NCBI GenBank assembly: GCA_030849465.1
Contig: JARVLF010000015.1
Location: 1,116,001 to 1,180,000, forward strand
DNA length: 64,000 nucleotides
Source: Moesziomyces globuligerus
Taxonomy: Eukaryota; Basidiomycota; Ustilaginomycetes; Ustilaginales; Ustilaginaceae
Direction of reading: 5' to 3'
A program made the position numbers and the translations under genes. The notes below the pieces were generated by a model. That model had not been told where the DNA came from and ran no database searches. It saw nothing but the letters and a program-made list of their open reading frames with translations. Shown piece after piece: positions 51,459 through 61,051 of this stretch (position 1 is its first letter; each line of letters starts with the position of its first letter).

Positions 51459-54400
51459 CTAGAGTTGCTCCACCGCTGCTGCTGACGACGAGGCCGAGGG
51501 CGTACTGACGGCTCGAACGGGCGAGTCGACACTGGAATCGTCGTCCGTGTCGGCACTCGTGTGTGAGTGGGTGCGCGCGAGCGACGCGCTCACGTCCGGC
51601 CAGCGCAGCTGCGCGTCCAGCGGCTGGACGAGCATCGAGGATCCGAAGCGCGTCGGCGTGCTCTGCTGCCGCGCCAAGTCCGCCGAGCCCGGCGCATCCT
51701 CCTCGGTCGGCGGCGGCACAAACGGATGATACACCGGCGTCTTCCCCTCGACCTCGGCCGTCCCATCTCCCGCCTCGGACGACTCGGCCTGCTTGCCCCT
51801 CAGCGTCGCCTGCTCCAGGATCTGGTCGAGCTTCTGGCTCTCGTGCGCGTCCTGACCGTTGACTCTCTCGAGCAGAAGTTGCTCGATGTCCGAAGCGCCA
51901 CTGCTCGAGCCGAGCGCGCTGGCTACATCGCCGTTGGCCGCCGCTCCGTCCTGCGCAGACGCAGATGGCGCTGTCGGCTCTTGCGACCTCGGCGCACTGC
52001 TGCGCGCGGGCTCGACCTCGGCCGTCGCAGCATCCGCGGCGTCCGGAGCATCCCGACGTGCATCGTGCTCCGGCTCTCGAGACTTGGAGCGCGTTGCCAC
52101 GCTCACGTCGACATCCACGTCGGCCTCCTCGTCGGAAGCTACGCGGTCCTGCTTGATCGCCGCGCGCTCGCGCTTCTGCAGCTCGTGCAGCCTCCACAGC
52201 TCCGAGAGCTCCTCGGCCTTCTGGCGCCAGAACATGCGCTTGCCGCTCACCTCGCCCGCCTCCCACTCGGACTCGACGTTGCGCTCGTCCTCGCGCTTGT
52301 GCTGCTCCCGCACCGCCGGCCCGCGCTTGCTCACCGTCTGCCGCCTCGACTTGCCTTCCACCACCACCTTGAGCAGCCGCTCCGGATGCCGGAAGAAGCG
52401 GTCAAAGTAGTGCAGCAGGTAGATGCCGCAGTCGCAAAAGTTGGGCTGCTTCGGCACGTGCGCATCAAAGTGGTCCGGCTTCGGCAGCAGCTTGGACAGC
52501 GCCTCGTCCGCTCGCCTTGCCGCGGCGTCCTCGGACGACGGCCGCACGTCCTGCACCTGGATCTTGCGCGCTGCGGCCTCGTCTGGCCGAGCAGTCGGAC
52601 TTGCTGCCGACAATGACGCAGCAGCCGTATCCCCGACTGCGCCCGCAACGTGCGCTTCGGGCTGTGCATGGTCGCGTGCGCGCGTGGGCCGACGTGCGAC
52701 CTTGCCCGCCGAGCTTGCCTTTGCGTCGTGCTTAGCAGCCAGGCTCTGGAGCAGCGTCGCCGAAATGCGTTTCTTGTCCAGTGCTTCCAGGCGCAGGTAG
52801 TCGAACAGTCTGTTTCTGACTTTGCTGTGTCCGCCTCCCAGACTGTCGAATGTGATGACCAGCGTCCGGTTGAGGTCGACGTCGCCGGACGCGGGCGCAT
52901 TCCTGGACGGCGTGCTCGCGCGCGAATCCGGGTCTAGGTCCATCGGTGTGGGTTCTGCATCCGTCGCTGCTCGCAACGGCACGAGCAGCGGCGGCAGCGG
53001 CGGTGTCTCGACGTCCGAGCTAGCGCTCCGTACCACCTCCGCTTCTCGCAACGCCCCTGCACCGGGATGGAGCCGCGCCCCTGCGTCGTCTGGAGACAAT
53101 GATGCAGATGCCTTCGGCGCCGCCATGGTCGCGGACGCCACATTCTCCTGTTCTGGCCCGCTGCCGCCCTCCTTGCCGCGGTCTCGGTCGTCCGTGCTGG
53201 GTTCAGCCAACATCAGACCAGGATTGACAATGATCGCCAAGTACCAGTGGTAATCTTCGTTGATCGGCACAACAATGTACTTTTTCGAGAAGAGGTCCAC
53301 CTTGGACGTCCACTTGCGCAGCTTCCGGTAGGTGACGTCAACCGCCGCTTCGTCGAGAAGCTTGAAGAAGAACGTGTTGAACACGTAGATGCTGCTCGCA
53401 AGCTCGGGGTCGCTCGTGCGGATGTCTTCGAAGATGACCTTCAGCCCAAACTCGATGACAGTGTCGTTGAGCAGCTGGCCGTCGTAGAGCCGATCGTAGT
53501 CGGAGCGGAGCAGCGTCACGGCTCCAATCCCCTCGTACGGGTACTGCAACATGGGCTCGTGCGCGGCTACGTTGCCCTGCGATCGCGTCTGCACCCTGGA
53601 GCCTGTATAGGTCGTGAGCTTCCCCCTCGATACATTGGGCGATGTCAGCTCGGGCGTCCTTGGGGGCGTCGATGAGATGTCCGGCATATCCACGTCGACG
53701 GTCGCCCTCGCCTCGGATTTTGGAGACGGAGGCTGGATGTCGAACACCTTCTTGCGCGACCAAACACTGCTCTCTGAGTCGACTTGCGACGAGCGGCGTT
53801 CGCCGGGTGTGATCAAGGTTCGTGCGGCTCTCTGCGGGGTGATGACGGGCAGCGCTTCGATCCGCGACGTTGAGGCCCGGTTGGGCCAAGGACCCTGCCT
53901 GGTCGCTTTGACTACCTGAGTCTTTGTTGTAGCAGCGGCCTGCAGCAGGAAGGAAAACTTGGCGGGTTCCGCTTCGTTCTGAGCCATGCACGCCTTCATC
54001 AGATCGATGGCTTTCTTGAAGTGTGCGAGGTTTGTCGGCTCGTCTTTTGCGATCAGACAGACCTCGGCAGCGCCGCCGGAGGCGCGAGGGTCGAAGGTGG
54101 GGAAGGGGCCCTGCAATCGTGAAGCGGATCCAGAGCCGGTTCGGAGGCTCATGGACAGGATGCCATGCTCCTGTACCTCTGAGCTGATAGCTTCCACGCT
54201 GCGGATGTCGGCGTAATCGATCTTCAACTTGTTTTCGCCAGCCAGCCTGAGCTGGAGGAAGCGTCTCTGGAAGACCGCCTCGGTCGCCTGATTGGACAGT
54301 GATCTCCAGATATCCGCCACGACGATGCAGTTGAGGGGAACACCGTGCGGGAAATGGCTGGCGTCGGGGCTGGGATCGGATGAGGTATGGAGCTTGTCGG

Positions 54401-55361
54401 TGCGCCTGCGTTTCGAAGAGTGCGAAAGATCGCTGGCGTGCACGGTCTCGGCAGAAGGGACGGGTTGACGACTCGAGGTATCAGGATGGCCTGCGGAGCC
54501 ATTGGCGAGGTGTCGTGGAATCTCGGGCGAGGGGTTCGGCGAAGGAGCCTTGCCCTTCATACGAGAGACGATCTTGGAGGGTGAGCGTTGGATGGAGGGA
54601 CCTGAATGAGAAGTCGGCGTGCTGTGATTGGCATTGCGGGCTGATCGGCGTTCATCCTCGTGCGGTTGTTCGAGCCGCACGGGACCTGCTGGACGCTGGT
54701 CGTTGCGGCGATAAAAGGAGTCTGGATCTGCGGCCGAGGATTCCAGCGCCGCCTTAGTTTGTCTGTCCTTTTTCGCTTGCAGTGCGCGACTGATGACCGC
54801 GCTGTTGGCAGGTGGTACAGCGGGGCCGAGCGACGAGACGGGCTGAATGTCATCGTCCGAGTCATCCAGGTTGATGACCTCTGTCTCGCGTTGCGATTGA
54901 GACCGGGTTTTGCGACGCGGAGAAGGTGCGGGATCGTGAGCCTTGGCCTTGCCCTTGTCGAGATGAGAGTCGCCTTGCGCGAGGGCTATTGTGAGGCATG
55001 TCGAGGACGTGGAGCTCTCCTGGAGCGGGGAACGAGACGGATTGGCTCGTTTGAGGCTGTCTGAGCGAGACCCGGTGCGTCTAGCGGTTTGGGGCTCGTC
55101 ATGAAGATTGTTCGCATACTCGAAGCGAGGGCCCGACGCGAACTTGCTGACGCGGGGTTGCTGTGGTTTGGAGGCGGAGGAGCGATGGCGAGAAGGAGAG
55201 GGGTGGTCATCGGGCTTGCTTCCGTCCTGAGGGATGTCGATCTTGGTCGCGGGTCTTTTGGCGGTTTGGTGCGCATTCTGGGAGCGGGATGACGCGGAGA
55301 CGCCGTGAAGCTGTGCGAAAGTACGGCGTTCGGCCGCGGTGCCAAGCAGGTCATTGACCAT
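51459..55361 (-). CDS. Ulp2/SENP6-7-like SUMO protease
   Basis: 1300 aa, ATG at 55361. C48 cysteine peptidase split by inserts: YDRLYDGQLLNDTVIEFGLK (about 620), the FNTFFFKLL block, catalytic His in NEDYHWYLAIIVNPG (about 705), catalytic Asp in TFDSLGGGHSK (about 836), and Gln/Cys in VPKQPNFCDCGIYLLHYFDR (about 967-986). The 120-130-residue low-complexity inserts between His and Asp and between Asp and Cys, and the long disordered N- and C-terminal regions, resemble Ulp2/SENP6/7 rather than Ulp1. It would cut SUMO chains from nuclear proteins. The N-terminal region contains an acidic hydrophobic VINLDDSDDD patch, a likely SUMO-interacting motif. No intron needed. Confidence 0.9.
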   Translation of the reverse strand: MVNDLLGTAAERRTFAQLHGVSASSRSQNAHQTAKRPATKIDIPQDGSKPDDHPSPSRHRSSASKPQQPRVSKFASGPRFEYANNLHDEPQTARRTGSRSDSLKRANPSRSPLQESSTSSTCLTIALAQGDSHLDKGKAKAHDPAPSPRRKTRSQSQRETEVINLDDSDDDIQPVSSLGPAVPPANSAVISRALQAKKDRQTKAALESSAADPDSFYRRNDQRPAGPVRLEQPHEDERRSARNANHSTPTSHSGPSIQRSPSKIVSRMKGKAPSPNPSPEIPRHLANGSAGHPDTSSRQPVPSAETVHASDLSHSSKRRRTDKLHTSSDPSPDASHFPHGVPLNCIVVADIWRSLSNQATEAVFQRRFLQLRLAGENKLKIDYADIRSVEAISSEVQEHGILSMSLRTGSGSASRLQGPFPTFDPRASGGAAEVCLIAKDEPTNLAHFKKAIDLMKACMAQNEAEPAKFSFLLQAAATTKTQVVKATRQGPWPNRASTSRIEALPVITPQRAARTLITPGERRSSQVDSESSVWSRKKVFDIQPPSPKSEARATVDVDMPDISSTPPRTPELTSPNVSRGKLTTYTGSRVQTRSQGNVAAHEPMLQYPYEGIGAVTLLRSDYDRLYDGQLLNDTVIEFGLKVIFEDIRTSDPELASSIYVFNTFFFKLLDEAAVDVTYRKLRKWTSKVDLFSKKYIVVPINEDYHWYLAIIVNPGLMLAEPSTDDRDRGKEGGSGPEQENVASATMAAPKASASLSPDDAGARLHPGAGALREAEVVRSASSDVETPPLPPLLVPLRAATDAEPTPMDLDPDSRASTPSRNAPASGDVDLNRTLVITFDSLGGGHSKVRNRLFDYLRLEALDKKRISATLLQSLAAKHDAKASSAGKVARRPTRARDHAQPEAHVAGAVGDTAAASLSAASPTARPDEAAARKIQVQDVRPSSEDAAARRADEALSKLLPKPDHFDAHVPKQPNFCDCGIYLLHYFDRFFRHPERLLKVVVEGKSRRQTVSKRGPAVREQHKREDERNVESEWEAGEVSGKRMFWRQKAEELSELWRLHELQKRERAAIKQDRVASDEEADVDVDVSVATRSKSREPEHDARRDAPDAADAATAEVEPARSSAPRSQEPTAPSASAQDGAAANGDVASALGSSSGASDIEQLLLERVNGQDAHESQKLDQILEQATLRGKQAESSEAGDGTAEVEGKTPVYHPFVPPPTEEDAPGSADLARQQSTPTRFGSSMLVQPLDAQLRWPDVSASLARTHSHTSADTDDDSSVDSPVRAVSTPSASSSAAAVEQL

Positions 55362-56546
55362 GACTCGGCATCTGTCAAAGCAGAGGATGCAGCCGATCGG
55401 AGGGCCGCGGAGAGCGGAAGCAGCGATGCGGATGTCTATGCGACGTCAGGAGAGACGCGCGTAGAGAGTGTGTACATGTCCCAGACGCCAGGTGGACGGT
55501 CCGACGGTGATTGCGGGGCTCCGATGCGGAAGGATGGAGGTGATGGTGGAGGTGAGGAGGATGGCCTCGAAGATGACGCGGTGACGGTAGGTGGCCGTTG
55601 CGGAAGCACGAGTGAGTGGACCCTGAATTGGTGGTGGAGGTGCGCAACGGGGCGATCGACTCGAGTCGGCGGCGTGGCGAAGGAGGGGTGAATGCGGGAA
55701 GCTGCGGGAACGCGAGTGCGGACTGAAGTGTGTCGCTGTTGCAGATGAAGAGGGGGTTGTGTTTGATGGCGGAGAAAAGTGCAAGCCGGAGAGATTGCGA
55801 GTGCGATGGGCCGAGTGCGAATGGAATGCTGCTTGTCGAATCGAGAGCGCGACGCCGTGGAAGCGGGCTGAGTCGAGCTTCGAGCGTCGAGCTTCGAGCT
55901 TTGAGCGTCGAGCGTTGTCGAGCGCTGAAATGCAGACGAGGCTGGCAAGTGCACTGCAGCTGTGACTTGGCAAATTCACTCGAGTGCCTTGCAGCTAGCA
56001 AAAAGAAAGGAATCGCCTCCAGGCCAAGCTCTCTTTTCTTCCCGCGCTACTGTAGCTTGCTGAAGCACACAGTGACCAGGCCGACTCTCAGGGTCCTCGG
56101 TCCCGTAGCAACTCGCACCGCTCAGGCAACAAGGCAACAAGCGTCTTCTCCACGTCGCCTCCGTGCACCCGTGGATGTGAGCTAAAAGCGTGTGGGCTGC
56201 AGATAGGTGGGGTCGCAAGAGGCCCAGCTGTTTGCGCCGAGTTGGGGCCTGCGCAAGAAACACCCCAAAAGCCCGGCAGCAGTGTGCAAGCTTTTTCCAA
56301 AGTCACACCTCCACATGACACTTGGCACCCGCACCGCCGCACTCGCACGTCGCCACGTGCTTTTCTGTAAGATCACAACTGCCTGATACAACAGCCGGAT
56401 GTCTTGTCACATATTTCATAGGTACCTTGCTCGTTGATAGAATCATTTTCGCATTGCGGTTACAAGATGGTGCGCCCAGCACGAGTGGTCCGACGTTGAT
56501 CCTGGCCAGAATGGGCCGAAGGAGCCGAAGGAGCAACCCCGCTTGC
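55362..56546. other. Intergenic region with GAGC-rich short repeats
   Basis: 1.19 kb between the SUMO protease start and the end of the aldo-keto reductase gene. Contains a run of TCGAGC/TTCGAGC short repeats at about 55872-55925. The overlapping open frames on both strands are low-complexity and resemble nothing. No gene called. Confidence 0.4.
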
Positions 56547-57599
56547 TTACCAGCCGAGGTCGATGCCCCACTGTTGTGACGATTGGAAAGAAGAGATAGA
56601 GAGTAGGGGATCAGTCTTGTGCATCCAATCCGGTGAAGCTGGGCAGTCTCGAGCCCGGTGCTTGCGCAGCTGCGCGGGGTTGTACACGAAACGGATACTT
56701 ACGTTAGGCTTGACGAGGCGGACCGCCTTGCCCTCCTGCTTGTGCAGCTCGTTGAGCTGGAGCATCTCGTCGTCGGTGAGCGTGATGAGCTTGCCGTTGG
56801 TCTCGATGCGGCTAGGGGTGACGCTCTTGGGCAGTGCTACGACGCCCCTCTGCGCGGCCCACGAGATGACCACCTGCGCAGGGTCGGCGCTGTGCGCCTT
56901 GGCGATCGACTGCACCAGCGAGTCCTGCAGCACGGGACCACCGGACGAGCCCAGCGGCGAGTAGGCCTGCATGAGGATGCCCTTGTCTTGGCAGTACTTG
57001 ACCAGCTCGTGCTGGGGCAGGAAGGAGTGCAGCTCCACCTGGTTGGCCGCGGGAACGATCTTGGCCTTGGCGAGCAGCTTCTCGAGGTAGGGGACGCTCC
57101 AGTTGGAGACGCCGATCGCCTTGGTCTTGCCCGTGGCGGGGAGCTTCTCCATCAGCTCCCACGTCTGCTCGGGCGACCAGTCGTGGTCGATGGCGCGAGT
57201 GCCGTCTGGGTTGAGCGGGATCTTCTCGCCGCCTCGCTTCTCGAGCGGCACGGGCCAGTGCACCAGCAGCAGATCCACGTAGTCCAGACCGAGGTTCTGC
57301 AGCGACTCGTCCAGGCACGCCTCGGGCTGGCGGTGGAACGTGCACCACACCTTGGTCGTCACAAAGAGCTCCGAGCGTGGCACACCCGCCGCCTTGATCC
57401 CCTCGCCGACTTCAGCTTCGTTGCCGTAGACCCAGGCACAGTCGATATGGCGGTAGCCGCCTCGAATAGCAGCCTCGACGGCCTTGGCGACCTCACCGGG
57501 GGGCGATTGCCAGGTCCCCAGACCCACGACGGGGATCTCGGCGCCCGTGTTGAGCTTGTAGGTCTTCTGACCCGGGGCGGCAGATGGATATTGCGACAT
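56547..57599 (-). CDS. Aldo-keto reductase (2 exons)
   Basis: Predicted 306 aa: exon 57599-56703 and a short exon 56570-56547 coding WGIDLGW and stop; intron 56702-56571 (GTAAGT...ACAG). Classic AKR: VGLGTWQSPP at the N-terminus, catalytic Asp and Tyr in HIDCAWVYGNEAEVG, Lys in VTTKVW, His in LLLVHWP, and the NADPH-binding end ALPKSVTPSRIETN. Length and sequence fit fungal AKR3-type reductases (glycerol dehydrogenase/GCY1-like), which reduce aldehydes or ketoses using NADPH. Without the splice the frame would read through an unrelated tail; the spliced end VKPNWGIDLGW is the typical AKR C-terminus. Start from the ATG at 57599. Confidence 0.9.
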   Translation of the reverse strand: MSQYPSAAPGQKTYKLNTGAEIPVVGLGTWQSPPGEVAKAVEAAIRGGYRHIDCAWVYGNEAEVGEGIKAAGVPRSELFVTTKVWCTFHRQPEACLDESLQNLGLDYVDLLLVHWPVPLEKRGGEKIPLNPDGTRAIDHDWSPEQTWELMEKLPATGKTKAIGVSNWSVPYLEKLLAKAKIVPAANQVELHSFLPQHELVKYCQDKGILMQAYSPLGSSGGPVLQDSLVQSIAKAHSADPAQVVISWAAQRGVVALPKSVTPSRIETNGKLITLTDDEMLQLNELHKQEGKAVRLVKPNVSIRFVYNPAQLRKHRARDCPASPDWMHKTDPLLSISSFQSSQQWGIDLGW

Positions 57600-58293
57600 G
57601 ATGCTTGAGCTTGGACGTTGACCTTGCTTGCTTGGAAGTCTGTGAGGTTTCGTTCCTTGCTGTCTCGATGATCGTGGCAGTGAGGAAGGAAGGTATGATT
57701 GGCAAGGGATGTCTGGTGCATTGCTTCGCAGGTAGACGAGATACCGCTGATCCTTCTGTCGGCGTCTCCGAACCTTCTCGCGCACGCACCACTCGAAAGT
57801 GGCGCCTGATGCATGGGCTCGAGTGGGCACGACCGAGTCGAGGTCGACGTGGGCCACTCGCAGATGGCCGTTTGGTTGCCGGCCACGCTCCGAGCTTCGC
57901 AACAACCGGCTGTCCATTTCGGACCGTGCTGCCGAAATTGCCGTTGCAATCGAGGCCGATTTGTTTAAATTTTCGTCAGATCGGGGACGCGGCGATGAGA
58001 GAATGCCGAGCGGCAATCTTGCTTGAGCGTCTCGCCCCACGTCGAGACCTGCGCATATCCTTACACGAGGCGACGTCCGCTTTCAGCTTTGACGTCCGCT
58101 TGATGCCAGGATGAGTCTGCCACAGACGAATGCGCTTGCATGCCTGGTCCGAGCAAGATAAGAAAGCCAAGCTGGCGGCGAGCACGGAAAGGGCCAGGGA
58201 TGTGGAAGGACGGGGAGCGGATGCGGACGGAGCGAGCCAGGCCGAGCCGAGAGGCCAAGCGGAGGGAGCCGACGTCGGCTGAATGATTCGTGT

Positions 58294-58313
58294 GGGGGGG
58301 GGGGGGGGGGGGG
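58294..58313. repeat. 20-nt poly-G tract
   Basis: Uninterrupted run of 20 G on the plus strand; a G-quadruplex-capable and slippage-prone site between genes. Confidence 0.95.
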
Positions 58314-61029
58314 AAAGGTGGGCCGGGACGGGCGATGTGGGAGAAGGTGTGGCAAGGACTTGCTCGGGATTCGACGTGTTTCACGGGCGACATCCCGCGC
58401 GGCGCTCGGCGCCAAACGCGGCTGGGCGTGGACCAAGGTCAGTTGACCTGATTCGCCCACCGTGTGACTGCGCTCAACATCTTTCTTGACATCGAGGTTC
58501 ACTCGACAGTGGCTACTGGATGCTGCTACTGGCTCGTCGATACATATCGAAGGGGTCTGCCTGTAGAGGACACATGGAGCAGCGCTCGCTCGTTGTGGGA
58601 ATGGTTCGGATGCCAAGCTCACGATCGGCACGAGGCTGAGAGACCCTGAAGCTGGGGTAGCTGGGATTGCGGAGGGCGAGCAAATCAGGGTCGCCTCGGC
58701 ACTGGGCTCGATGCTGTGACGTTAACCTGGCGCGTCATCGTCAGTGGAGCACGCGTCACCTCGGCTCGCTTGGAGGCCAGGCCAGACACCGCGGGCGACT
58801 GGATGCAAACAATTTACCCCAGACCCTCGTAGAGCGGGCGCGTACCTGTACCTCGCTGATCCGCAGCCGTCTGGTGGCTCTATTAGATTGGCATGTTGGA
58901 GCTTGATTGGCTGCGCTGGACCGAACGGCGTTTGCGTCTCGTTATCCAAGCGAGGTTGCGGGTTGGCTCTGCTGTAACACCATCGGCCTGCTGCTTGCCA
59001 ACCATGTCGTCACCGAGACCTGCAGCCGGCATGCTAGCATGCCGTGCCATGCCGTGCCGTCTGACCGCGACATAGTCGAGCATCGCGACAAGAATCGAGC
59101 GCCAGGGACGTCGAATCGCATCGGTTGGACAGAGCGCATATGCGGAGGCTCATGCAGAACCGGCTCGTGCAGCGATGCGGATCTTTGCGGGGGTCGCTCG
59201 CACTCGCCGGTGAGGCCATCGCATCAGTGGGATGGTCGAGACTGGCATGGAGGTGGCCACGCGAGCATCGTGCTTTTGAGTGTGCCTGCAGCTGGCAGTC
59301 GTGAGGAATGCTTGCGCGACGCGAAGCACCGGCGGTCATGCCCAGAGGCGTGAGATGAGGAGGGTTGCGACCGCGACGATCGGGCAACCGAGCGGCCGAG
59401 CACCGAGCACCGAGCTGGAGCCGACCAAGACGTGCACGATGCGAGCGCGTACAACTGGGCGGCGGAGGATTGGAGGCACCAACCTCGCCGGTCTCTGCGC
59501 ATTATTGGAAAGCACAGGGCAAACAAGCAGCGTTATGCGTGCTCGTGAGCAAAGAAAGCTGCGGGGAAGTGGAAAGGAAAGATGCGCACGCTGGTCCGAC
59601 ACAGCGGAGCGGCAGGCTCCGGGCTGGGTGGGAGGCGCGGACGCGGATGGATCATGTCGGCTGGGCGCGCCTGCCCATGCCTCTGTTTTTCCAAGTCCGG
59701 TGCGGCGTGCTCCCAAGCGTCCGGCATGTTGGAGTTGAACGTCTGCAATCCTAACGCATCGGCTCCACCGTCCTCGCCGCACACAGCACCCGCCACAAGG
59801 CGACGTCGTGTCCATGTTGCTCCACGATCGGTCCTCGCGCGCATTGCAATTGGTTTGGATCGGTAGGCTGGCAACTTGTCATCGTCTGGGTGGGCGGTGA
59901 TTACGCCGGTGTCGATTCGGTCGACCGAGATTGGAGCGAGGCTCGATGCAGCTGGCAAATTTACAGTATCGTAGCTCAGAATGGCAACAGAGGCACGAGG
60001 GAAAAGGCGGGGTGAAAAAAACGATGGGCGAAAGGGCAAAGCGTGGCGATTGGGCAGTGTGGAGCCATCGGCATTCTCTCGGTGGGTGCAAGACAATGTG
60101 GGAGAACGTTTAGGGCGGCAGACACTAACCCGACGCGGGTTCGAGGTGGGTCACACGCGCATGCCTCATCGAGTGCTCCCGCGTACGCGCGTACGCGCAT
60201 CCGCTGAGCCTGTCGAGCGCGCCTGTGTGGGGGCAATAGGCTCGCTACCATGCGCAGAAGCACCGTCTCTCAGCGGAGCGAGCGAAACAAGCTCGACGCA
60301 GGCTGGTATAGGAGTAGGAGAAATGGTGCGGCTCACCGGCTCGGCTCGGGCCTCACCCGCGAGCGCGTTGCGTTGGCCGAGGTGGCGGTGAATTTTGCCG
60401 GTGAGTTGAGCCGGTCGTGCCGATTCACAATTGCCACGCTCACGGCTGTCGAGCGCGGATGGCTGCCATTTCTCACGCGCCAGACCCACACTCACAGTGC
60501 CATTTTCGAGTTTCCTTTTTCCTTTTTTTTTTCCGATGAATTTTCTTTCCCTCGAGGCAGCGGCTGAGCGCGGCGCGACCGAGGTTGGCTCTTAAAAATC
60601 ACTTAGCTCAGGCTGCCCAGCAACAGAGCGGCAAGACGCAGATCCATCCGCTCCCGCTCTCACGCTCTGCTGCTCGTGGGCCGGTCAACCTTTTGCGCTT
60701 CGTCGGTTCGCCCCAGCCTCGCTCAGCCTAGCTCAAGCCTGGCTGACTGCCACGCTCCTCCTCGGCTCATCTTTGCCTTGGCCGTACGCGCACCCATGCC
60801 TCGTCTATCCTCGTCCATCCACCCCTTCCACATCCTACCACGCCACCCTCATCCTACCACCTACCACATCCTATCTCTCCACCCTTCATCGCCATCGTCT
60901 TTCATCGCCTTCATCTCCCATCAGCCCACCGCATATCGCTTTCGTCGAGTCTCGCAACGCCAATTGACAGACCATCTGCTCGCTCGCCTCGAGCTCAGCA
61001 TCCACCACCACCACTTGATCCGCCGAGGA

Positions 61030-61050
61030 ATGGCGTTTCGCTTGCTGTAA
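61030..61050 (+). promoter_or_regulatory. Possible 6-codon upstream ORF
   Basis: ATG GCG TTT CGC TTG CTG TAA, ending one base before the in-frame ATG at 61052 of the next gene. It could tune translation. If transcription starts before 60796, an earlier in-frame ATG makes this upstream ORF longer (84 codons). Confidence 0.35.
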
Positions 61051-61051
61051 C

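Larger units (their letters stand above)
57600..61051. other. 3.45-kb stretch without a recognised gene
   Basis: Contains a run of 20 G at 58294-58313 followed by purine-rich sequence, a palindromic GCGTACGCGCGTACGCGC patch at about 60181-60198, a pyrimidine/T-rich block at about 60505-60550, and a very CT-rich leader at 60650-61000. No frame matches a known protein. The right half is probably promoter and 5' UTR of the AreA-like gene. Confidence 0.45.

Noticed and set aside
60126..60150. GGGTTCGAGG resembling a tRNA B box
   Set aside because: No matching A box, acceptor stem or anticodon arm at the right distance.
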